From contig NZ_FNDJ01000019.1 in the NCBI RefSeq assembly GCF_900099965.1, positions 1-64,000 of the forward strand: DNA of 64,000 nt. Direction: 5' to 3'. Shown here in pieces: positions 57,897 through 64,000 of the stretch. The position numbers were made by a program, and so were the translations under genes. The notes under the pieces are model-generated. The model was not told the origin of the DNA. It saw only the letters and a list, made by a program, of their open reading frames with translations, and ran no database searches. Numbering within the stretch: the first letter of the stretch is position 1; every line of letters begins with the position of its first letter. Origin of the DNA: Nonomuraea jiangxiensis (lineage in GTDB: Bacteria; Actinomycetota; Actinomycetes; Streptosporangiales; Streptosporangiaceae).

Positions 57897-58867
57897 TGAG
57901 GGCGACCATGCACGACACGTACGAACGGCCGCGGTTCTTCCCCCGCCAGCTCGTCACCCACACCGAGCTCAACCAGGCGGGCGACTACGCCCTGGCCAGG
58001 CTGCGCCGGCACAACCGCATGATGCACGGCTGGGGGGTGGTGTACGGGGCTCTCGTGTGCGCCGCCGACGAGCCGTGGCGGCTCCGGATCACCCCCGGTT
58101 ACCTGCTCGATCCGGCGGGCAACGAGCTGTGCGTGCCCAAGGAGCAGGTGGTGGACCTGCGATCCGACGGGGTGACGGTCATGGCCGACGACCCGTTCGG
58201 GCCGTGCGGCGAGCCGGTGGGCCGCGGGCAGCCGGGCAAGGTGTGGGTGGCGCTGCGCTACGTGGAGGAGCCGCGCCGGCCGGTCCGCACGCCCACCTCC
58301 GGATGCGGCTGCGACGAGGCGGCCTGCGAGTACTCGCGCGTGGGCGACGGCTACGCAGTGGCCTTCCTCCCCGAGTGCCCGCCCTCGCACGCCGGCTCGC
58401 CGCCCACGCCCGACCAGTTCCTGAACGGCGTGCCCGCGCCCTGCCCGCCGCCGGTGACCGACCCGTGGGTGGTGCTGGCGATGGTCGAGGTGGACGCCAA
58501 GGGCGAGATCGTCACCATCGACAACTGCTCCTGCCGCCGGATCGTGACCACGCTGGCGCCGTTCTGGCAGCGGTGCACGCCGCAGCCCGCCGCCATCGGC
58601 CAGGTGTCCGTCAACCCCGCCGAGCCGATCCCGCCGGGGGCCACCGGGGTGAAGCTGGTCGTCGAGGGGACCGGCTTCGACCCGGCGGCCCGGGTCGATC
58701 TCGGGCTGGGTGTGCGGGTCACGCGGGTGGAGGTGACCACGGGTGGCACGACCCTGCTGGTGACGGCGCACGTTCTGCACAGCGCCGCTCCCGGGGACCG
58801 GACGCTCACGATCACCAATCCGGACGGCTCGACCAGCACCCGCCCGGAGGTCATCACGATCGCGTGA
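57896..58867 (+). CDS. eCIS accessory protein with C-terminal IPT/TIG domain
   Basis: 323 residues. The N-terminal shared domain (RPRFFPRQLVTHTELNQAGD, RRHNRMMHGWGVVYGALV, ITPGYLLDPAGNELCVP) is followed by a Cys-rich centre (SGCGCDEAACEYS, CSCRRI). An IPT/TIG-like Ig domain (about 235-323; INPAEPIPPG-like VNPAEPIPPGATGVKLVVEG, RTLTITNPDGSTSTRPEVI) ends the chain. TIG domains often bind surfaces or sugars. Last gene of the eCIS operon. ATG 57896 overlaps the previous stop; ATG 57908 is an alternative. Confidence 0.72.
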   Translation: MRATMHDTYERPRFFPRQLVTHTELNQAGDYALARLRRHNRMMHGWGVVYGALVCAADEPWRLRITPGYLLDPAGNELCVPKEQVVDLRSDGVTVMADDPFGPCGEPVGRGQPGKVWVALRYVEEPRRPVRTPTSGCGCDEAACEYSRVGDGYAVAFLPECPPSHAGSPPTPDQFLNGVPAPCPPPVTDPWVVLAMVEVDAKGEIVTIDNCSCRRIVTTLAPFWQRCTPQPAAIGQVSVNPAEPIPPGATGVKLVVEGTGFDPAARVDLGLGVRVTRVEVTTGGTTLLVTAHVLHSAAPGDRTLTITNPDGSTSTRPEVITIA

Positions 58868-58912
58868 ATCTTCCGTCTTGTCGTACTGATCCGTTCATCG
58901 CACTGTTGGGTA

Positions 58913-58943
58913 GCGGCCTCGCGGAATACACCCCGCGGGCCGC
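58913..58943 (+). terminator. Hairpin after the eCIS operon
   Basis: GCGGCCTCGCGG pairs with CCGCGGGCCGC (one bulge) around AATACACC, 46 bp after the last eCIS stop. There is no U-tract, as is common for actinomycete terminators. A second inverted repeat, GCGTACG/CGTACGC (58942-58948, 58964-58970), follows and may belong to the next gene's control region. Confidence 0.5.
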
Positions 58944-58988
58944 GTACGACTTCACGGTCGAACCGTACGCAGCGTGTTGGGAGGATTC

Positions 58989-60410
58989 ATGGACGACATC
59001 CAGCCCACCGAAACCACATCAGCCGTCGGCCGGCGTGCCATGCTGGCGGGGACGGCCGCCCTGGCCGGAGCCGCGGCGCTCGCGCCCCTCGACGCACTCG
59101 CGGCCCGCTCGGCGCGGGCCGACTCGGACGAACGGCAGGCCCGACGGCCGTTCAGCCCCGATTACGGCCCGCTCTTACCGGTGCGCGACCACACGACCGG
59201 CCTGCCCCTGCTCCTGCTCCCGCGCGGGTTCGAGTACATCAGCCACGGCTGGACCGGCGACCCGATGAGCGACGGCGTGGCCACCCCGGCTCTGCACGAC
59301 GGCATGGCCGCCTTCCGCGTCAAGGACGACCGGCATCGCGGCCGCCGGCGTGACCTGGTCCGGCTCGTACGCAACCACGAAGTGGGGGGCTTCTCCGGCA
59401 GGTTCACCGACCCGGCGTACGACCCGGACGCCGGCGGCGGCACCACCACGATCACGTTCGACCTGGACGACGGGAAGTTCGTGGAGAGCCACGCCAGCCT
59501 GTCCGGCACCGTACGCAACTGCGCCGGCGGGCCCACCCCTTGGGGCAGCTGGCTGACGTGCGAGGAGACGCTGGACGTCAATCCCGTCAGCGGCACGCGG
59601 CACGGCTACATCTTCGAGGTCCCGAACGACGGCGAGGGCGATCCCCGCCCGCTCAAGGCGATGGGGCGCTTCGAGCACGAGGCCATCGCCGTCGACCCGG
59701 CGACCGGCTACGTGTACGAGACCGAGGACGCCGGGGCCGCCGGCCTGTTCCGGTTCCTGCCGCGCCGCCGGGGCGACCTGAGCAGGGGCGGCGTGCTGCA
59801 GATGCTCAAGATCGGCGACGCCACGTACGACACCTCGGCCGATCCCGCCGGTACGGTCTACCGGGACACCTCATGGGTGACCATCGACGAGCCCGACCCG
59901 GCGCCCGGCGCCCCGACCCCCACCCAGCAGGGCGTCGCCAAGGGCGGAGCGACCTTCTCCCGCCTCGAAGGCGCCTGGTACGGCAACGGCCTGATCTACA
60001 TCGTGTCGACCAGCGGCGGGCCGAGCCGTTTGGGCCAGATCATGGAGTACGACCCGCGCCGGGGCAGGCTGCGCATCCTGTTCGCCTCGCCCGGCCAGGA
60101 CGTGCTGAGCAACCCCGACAACATCGGTGTCAGCCCGCGCGGCGGAATCGTCGTGTGCGAGGACGGCAGCGGCGTGCAGTACATGCACGGCCTGACCACC
60201 CGCGGCCAGGTCTTCCCGTTCGCCGCCAACAACGTCGTCATCCCCGACGGGGTGCAGGGCAAGCCGGGGATCCCGCCCGGCGACTACTCGACGCGGGAGT
60301 GGGCCGGCTCGACGTTCGAACCCGAGCGCGGCCAGTGGCTCTTCGCCAACATCCAGACCCCCGGCATCACGTTCGCCATCACCGGTCCGTGGCGTAACGG
60401 CTCTCTGTGA
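58989..60410 (+). CDS. Tat-exported PhoX/DUF839 family protein
   Basis: 473 residues. The N-terminus (VGRRAMLAGTAALAGAAALA) is a twin-arginine signal. The DUF839/PhoX body has LLLPRGFEYISHGWTGDPMS, RLVRNHEVGG, CAGGPTPWGSWLTCEETLDV, GRFEHEAIAVDPATGYVYET, GNGLIYIVSTSGGPSRLGQI and NPDNIGVSPRGGIVVCEDGS. These are propeller motifs that hold Ca/Fe in PhoX phosphatases. The likely role is an extracellular phosphatase or related metal-dependent enzyme. ATG 58989 has GGGAGGA upstream. Not obviously part of the eCIS. Confidence 0.87.
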   Translation: MDDIQPTETTSAVGRRAMLAGTAALAGAAALAPLDALAARSARADSDERQARRPFSPDYGPLLPVRDHTTGLPLLLLPRGFEYISHGWTGDPMSDGVATPALHDGMAAFRVKDDRHRGRRRDLVRLVRNHEVGGFSGRFTDPAYDPDAGGGTTTITFDLDDGKFVESHASLSGTVRNCAGGPTPWGSWLTCEETLDVNPVSGTRHGYIFEVPNDGEGDPRPLKAMGRFEHEAIAVDPATGYVYETEDAGAAGLFRFLPRRRGDLSRGGVLQMLKIGDATYDTSADPAGTVYRDTSWVTIDEPDPAPGAPTPTQQGVAKGGATFSRLEGAWYGNGLIYIVSTSGGPSRLGQIMEYDPRRGRLRILFASPGQDVLSNPDNIGVSPRGGIVVCEDGSGVQYMHGLTTRGQVFPFAANNVVIPDGVQGKPGIPPGDYSTREWAGSTFEPERGQWLFANIQTPGITFAITGPWRNGSL

Positions 60411-60476
60411 GAACGCGCCGGGCGGCGGGCCGGGTCCTGGCCCGCCGCCCGGACGGATGACGGGGACGGTGGGCGG

Positions 60477-62504
60477 TCAGCTCGCGGGGGGCTCCTCGCG
60501 CAGCGGGAAGTGGCAGGCGACCTGGTGCGTCGCGCCCTGCAGCAGCGGCTCGGTGGCGCAGATGTCCTGTGCCAGCGGGCAGCGGGTGCGGAAACGGCAG
60601 CCGGTCGGCGGGTTGAGCGCGCTCGGCAGCTCGCCGCGGATGGTCGTGTCCGGGCTGGGCGCGTGGCCGGGGTCGGGCGTGGGCACGGCGTCGAGCAGCG
60701 CCTGGGTGTAGGGGTGGCGCGGGGCGCGGACCACCTGGTGAGCGGGGCCCACCTCCACCAGCTTGCCGAGGTACATCACGCCGATGCGGTCGGCCATGTA
60801 GTCGACCACGGACAGGTCGTGGCTGATGAACACGTACGACAGGCCGAGGTCGCGCTGCAGGTCGCGCATGAGGTTGAGCACCTGCGCCTGGACCGACACG
60901 TCCAGCGCGCTGACCGGCTCGTCGGCCACGATCAGCCGCGGCGACAGCGCCAGCGAACGGGCCAGCCCGATGCGCTGCAGCTGCCCGCCGGAGAACTCGT
61001 GCGGGTAGCGCTCCAGCGCCCGGCGCGGCAGGCCGACCTGGTCGAGCAGCTCGCTCACCCGGGCACGGCGGGCGCCGGCGTCGCCCACCTGCTGGATCTC
61101 CAGCGGCTCGGTGAGGATGGAGTCGATGCGCATGCGCGGGTTCATGGCCGCGTAGCTGTCCTGGAACATCAGCTGCACCTGCCGGTGCATGCGGTGGCGG
61201 GCGCCCCGGTCCAGGGTGGCGAGGTCGGCGCCGTCCAGCACGATCCGGCCGCCGGTGGGGGCTTCGAGGCCGGCCACGATGCGGCCGACGGTGGACTTGC
61301 CGCAGCCGGACTCGCCCACGATCCCGAGCGTCTCGCCGGGCCCGACCTCGAAGGACACACCGGCTACCGCACTGACCCGGCCGGCGGTCCGGCGGACCCC
61401 CGTGCCGCCGGCGTCGTACTCCTTGACCAGGTCCCGCACGGTCAGGAGCGGGTCGGAGACCTCGGACGCGGTCCTGACCGACGGCGAGGCCGCCGCGATC
61501 GTGACCGGTCCGGTGACCGGGTGCAGGCAGGCGAACTCGTGCCCGGTGCCCGACCCGTCCGGGGTGAGGCCGACGTCGGTGGTACGGCACTCGTCGGTGG
61601 CGAACTGGCAGCGGGGCGCGAAGCGGCAGCCGGTCAGCGGCCGGGACAGGTCCGGCGGCAGGCCGGGGATGCTGTAGAGGCGGCCGGCCCCGTCGGAGTC
61701 GGGCTGGGCCGACTCGGGCAGGGCGCGCATGAGCGCCTCGGTGTAGCGGTGACGCGGCGAGCGGAACAGCTCGGCGGTGGTGGCGGTCTCCACCACGCGC
61801 CCGGCGTACATGACGGCGACCCGGTCGGCGCGGCCGGCGATCACCCCGAGGTCGTGGGTGACCAGGATGACCGCCATCCTGAACTCCTCGCGCAGGTCGT
61901 CGATGAGCTCAAGGATCTGGCGCTGGGTGGTGACGTCCAGCGCCGTGGTCGGCTCGTCGGCGATGAGCAGGCGCGGGGAGCGGATGAGCGCCATGGCGAT
62001 GACCACACGCTGGCGCATGCCGCCGGACAGCTGGTGCGGGTAGTCGTCGACGATCTTGTCCGGCCGGGGCATGCCGACCCGGCGCAGGATCTCGATGGCC
62101 CGCTCGCGCGCCTCGGCCTTGCTGACGCCCTGGTGGACGCGCAGGGGCTCGGCGACCTGGGCGCCGATGCGCAGGGTGGGGTTCAGCGAGGTGAGCGGGT
62201 CCTGGAAGACCATGCCCATCTCGACGCCGCGCACCCTGCGCAGCTCCTTGTCCTCCAGCCCGCGCAGGTCGCGGCCGTCGAAGAGGATCTCCCCGCCGAC
62301 GACGTGGCCGCCGGTCGGCAGCAGTCCCATGATCGACAGTACGGTCATGGTCTTGCCGCTGCCCGACTCGCCCACGATGCCGAGCGTCTCGCCCTGGCCG
62401 ACCTGCAGGTTGACCTGGTCGAGCGCGTGGACGGTGCCGCGCCGCAGCGCGATGTCGGTGCTGAGGTCACGCAGCCGCAACAGCGGCTGGTTGGCTGCCT
62501 CCAT
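60477..62504 (-). CDS. Fused dipeptide ABC transporter ATP-binding protein (DppD-DppF)
   Basis: 675 residues with two complete ABC domains. The first has Walker A GESGSGKT, Q-loop FQDPLTSLNPT, signature LSGGMRQR and Walker B LLIADEPTTALD. The second has GESGCGKST, FQDSYAAMNPR, SGGQLQRIGLA and LIVADEPVSALD. Each is followed by the oligopeptide-type C-terminal Cys cluster (CRFAPRCQFATDECR, CRFRTRCPLAQDIC) of DppD/DppF. It powers peptide or nickel-type uptake with the two permeases upstream. ATG 62504. Confidence 0.93.
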   Translation of the reverse strand: MEAANQPLLRLRDLSTDIALRRGTVHALDQVNLQVGQGETLGIVGESGSGKTMTVLSIMGLLPTGGHVVGGEILFDGRDLRGLEDKELRRVRGVEMGMVFQDPLTSLNPTLRIGAQVAEPLRVHQGVSKAEARERAIEILRRVGMPRPDKIVDDYPHQLSGGMRQRVVIAMALIRSPRLLIADEPTTALDVTTQRQILELIDDLREEFRMAVILVTHDLGVIAGRADRVAVMYAGRVVETATTAELFRSPRHRYTEALMRALPESAQPDSDGAGRLYSIPGLPPDLSRPLTGCRFAPRCQFATDECRTTDVGLTPDGSGTGHEFACLHPVTGPVTIAAASPSVRTASEVSDPLLTVRDLVKEYDAGGTGVRRTAGRVSAVAGVSFEVGPGETLGIVGESGCGKSTVGRIVAGLEAPTGGRIVLDGADLATLDRGARHRMHRQVQLMFQDSYAAMNPRMRIDSILTEPLEIQQVGDAGARRARVSELLDQVGLPRRALERYPHEFSGGQLQRIGLARSLALSPRLIVADEPVSALDVSVQAQVLNLMRDLQRDLGLSYVFISHDLSVVDYMADRIGVMYLGKLVEVGPAHQVVRAPRHPYTQALLDAVPTPDPGHAPSPDTTIRGELPSALNPPTGCRFRTRCPLAQDICATEPLLQGATHQVACHFPLREEPPAS

Positions 62505-62518
62505 GTACGAAACTCCCG

Positions 62519-63403
62519 CTAACGCCGCCGGAGGCGGACCTCGAAGACGTCCCTCAGCCCGTCGCCGATGAAGTTGAAGGCGAGGACGATGAGGATGATG
62601 GCGATTCCCGGCGGATACAGCAGCCACCAGTGGCCGCTGAAGGTGTCGGACAGGCCGTCGGACAGCATGCCGCCCCAGTTGGCCGCGGGTGGCGGCACTC
62701 CCAGGCCGAGGAAGGACAGGTAGGCCACGTAGAGGATCGCGTCGGCGACCTGGAAGGTGGCGTTGACGATCACCGTGCCGATGGCGTTCGGGATGATGTG
62801 CCGGCGCACCGCGCGCCCGCCGGTGCCGCCCATGCCGCGCATCGCCATGACGTACTCGCGGGTGCGCAGCGTGAGCGCCTCGCCGCGGACCAGGCGCGCG
62901 GGGCCGAGCCAGGCGAAGGCGCCGATGATCAGGATGAGCATCGGCACCGTGGGCGTGACGATCGAGGCCATGAGCATGAACAGGAACAGGGCGGGGATCG
63001 ACATCATCGCGTCGACCACCCGCATCATGACCGCGTCGAGCCAGCCCCCGGCGAACCCGGCGATGGCGCCCCAGACGGTGCCCACGACCGTGGCCAGCAG
63101 GCCCGCGGCCAGGCCGACCACGATGGAGGTCTGGCCGCCCAGCATCAGGCGGCCGAGCTGGTCGTAGCCCACGCCGTCGGTGCCGAGCGGATGCCCCTCC
63201 GTGCCGGGGAGCAGGAAGACCTTGGCCAGGTCGGTGTGCACCTGGTCGGTCCGGTAGACGAGCGGCCCGAGGAAGGAGAAGATCGCCAGTACGACGAACA
63301 GGCCCACGCCCACCAGGGCGAGCCGGTTCTCGACGAAGACCTCCAGCCCCTGGCGCCACATCCCGCGGACGGGCGCCTCCTCCTCGTGCGGAACGGCGGT
63401 CAT
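62519..63403 (-). CDS. ABC transporter permease, DppC/OppC type
   Basis: 294 residues. About six membrane helices; the N-terminal OppC segment (RLALVGVGLFVVLAIFSFLG) and EAA loop REYVMAMRGMGGTGGRAVRR, HIIPNA are visible. HPLGTDGVGYDQLGRLMLGG is the DppC signature loop. It pairs with the DppB-type permease whose gene overlaps its start by 4 nt (ATGA). Confidence 0.92.
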   Translation of the reverse strand: MTAVPHEEEAPVRGMWRQGLEVFVENRLALVGVGLFVVLAIFSFLGPLVYRTDQVHTDLAKVFLLPGTEGHPLGTDGVGYDQLGRLMLGGQTSIVVGLAAGLLATVVGTVWGAIAGFAGGWLDAVMMRVVDAMMSIPALFLFMLMASIVTPTVPMLILIIGAFAWLGPARLVRGEALTLRTREYVMAMRGMGGTGGRAVRRHIIPNAIGTVIVNATFQVADAILYVAYLSFLGLGVPPPAANWGGMLSDGLSDTFSGHWWLLYPPGIAIILIVLAFNFIGDGLRDVFEVRLRRR

Positions 63404-64000
63404 GCGCGACCTGCCCTGAGCCGCACCCGCGGGTCCACCGCGGCGTAGAGGACGTCGGCGATCAGCGCCCCGACCACGGTGGCCACCGAGATCAGCAGCG
63501 TGACGCCGAGCAGGATCGGATAGTCCCGCTTGAGCGCCGCCTGCCAGAACAGCAGCCCCATGCCCGGGTAGTTGAACAGCCGCTCGACCACGAGGGCGCC
63601 GCTGAACAGCGCGGGCAGGTACATGCCGAGCAGGGTGATGACCGGGAACAGCCCGTTGCGCAGCGTGTGCCCGACGATCACCCGGCTCTCCGACAGGCCC
63701 TTGCTGCGGGCCGTGCGGACGTAGTTCTCGTTCAGGTTGTCGACCATGGAGGAGCGGATGTAGCGGGAGTAGACCGCGACGGTGAGGATGGCCAGCGTGA
63801 CCACGGGCAGCACCAGCCCGGCCGGATCGGCCAGCACCTCCGCCAGGGTGAAGCCCTGCGGGGCCTCGGGCGGCAGCACCGGCCACACCTGGGAGAACAG
63901 AATGATCATCATGAGACCCATGAAGAAGATCGGCGTGGCGTACGCCAGCAACGACAGCCCGTTGATGGTGTAGTCGGGCCAGCGGTTACGGCGTACGGCC
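63400..64000 (-). CDS. ABC transporter permease, DppB/OppB type (cut by window edge)
   Basis: 200 codons of the C-terminal part; the frame runs off the right edge. NLNENYVRTARSKGLSESRV, GHTLRNGLFPVITLLGMYLP, GALVVERLFNYPGMGLLFWQ and DYPILLGVTLLISVATVVGA are DppB-family motifs, including the EAA loop. The N-terminus and the substrate-binding protein are expected beyond the window. Confidence 0.93.
   Translation of the reverse strand, partial: AVRRNRWPDYTINGLSLLAYATPIFFMGLMMIILFSQVWPVLPPEAPQGFTLAEVLADPAGLVLPVVTLAILTVAVYSRYIRSSMVDNLNENYVRTARSKGLSESRVIVGHTLRNGLFPVITLLGMYLPALFSGALVVERLFNYPGMGLLFWQAALKRDYPILLGVTLLISVATVVGALIADVLYAAVDPRVRLRAGRA

Noticed and set aside
36718-58867. Prophage with contractile tail
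   Set aside because: Sheath, tube and baseplate are present, but no capsid, portal, terminase, integrase, holin or lysin gene, and an AAA ATPase, DUF4255 and DUF4157 are. That combination is eCIS, not phage.
36718-58867. Type VI secretion system
   Set aside because: No TssJ/TssL/TssM membrane complex, no TssB/TssC pair and no ClpV; Gram-positive host; the spike genes are of the eCIS type.
58989-60410. PhoX-like protein as an eCIS cargo
   Set aside because: It has a Tat signal, its own RBS and lies beyond a terminator-like hairpin; no DUF4157 or loading signal is seen.
1-64000. CRISPR arrays, tRNA or rRNA genes, insertion sequences
   Set aside because: No regularly spaced repeats, cloverleaf-like tRNA sequences, rRNA stretches or transposase reading frames were recognised on either strand.

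Overview
The window is very GC-rich, densely coded actinomycete DNA with GTG and TTG starts, Tat and Sec exports, many TetR/GntR/SARP-type regulators, and several -10 boxes lying only 7-8 bp before the start codon. The left end carries the 5' part of rpoB, starting with TTG as in Streptomyces relatives. Gene content and codon habits suggest a Streptosporangiales-like member (Nonomuraea/Streptosporangium type). That placement is an inference; the class is much safer than the family.

Layout. 1-922: start of rpoB (minus strand) with its promoter region. 1.2-8.4 kb: a secreted TAP-like peptidase, a TetR regulator, a DUF4429/SHOCT protein, an aminoglycoside-phosphotransferase-like kinase, an NTR-like secreted protein and a membrane NACHT NTPase. 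8.4-11.8 kb: a stand-alone YcaO enzyme coupled to a 41-residue peptide gene behind an AT-rich promoter with a perfect palindrome, then a protealysin-like M4 metallopeptidase with its emfourin-type inhibitor. 12-18.8 kb: photolyase, an SDR-DUF2867 protein, and a glutaryl-CoA dehydrogenase/class III CoA-transferase module flanked by two FadR-type GntR regulators. 18.8-35.6 kb: a mosaic of DUF4132, DUF1349, an APC permease, an anti-sigma-like ATPase, short-chain dehydrogenases, alpha/beta hydrolases with TetR regulators, a membrane HTH protein, a SpoIIE phosphatase, an Rrf2 regulator with AhpD-like proteins, and an ankyrin-repeat protein. Several of these have clear operator palindromes.

35.7-58.9 kb is the centrepiece: one co-directional, translationally coupled cluster for an extracellular contractile injection system (eCIS; Afp/PVC-like). 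It has an AAA+ ATPase, a two-helix membrane protein, an eCIS-core (DUF4157) protein ending in a His-rich nuclease-like domain, a DUF4255 tail cap, one sheath, one tube, a small zinc-ribbon-like assembly protein, DUF6760, an Arg-rich protein, a LysM baseplate protein, a spike split over three genes (gp27-like, gp5-like, PAAR), gp25, two baseplate J-like proteins, a propeller/tail-protein-I fusion, and a family of paralogous accessory proteins. No capsid, portal, terminase, integrase or T6SS membrane genes are present.

Two regulatory features stand out in the eCIS locus. First, a small SARP regulator gene lies just upstream, and the operon promoter has three heptamers with exact 11-bp periodicity ending 9 bp before a -10 box, which is SARP-box geometry. 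Second, the DUF6760 reading frame has no ATG/GTG/TTG/CTG start. It lies in the -1 frame of the preceding gene and is joined to it by a G GGG GGA slippery heptamer, a 5-nt spacer, a GC-rich hairpin and an upstream Shine-Dalgarno-like GGAGGT. This looks like programmed -1 frameshifting, comparable in logic to G/GT tail-assembly chaperones of phages.

58.9-64 kb: a Tat-exported PhoX/DUF839 protein, then (minus strand) a dipeptide/oligopeptide ABC importer with fused DppD-DppF ATPases and two permeases, the last cut by the window edge.
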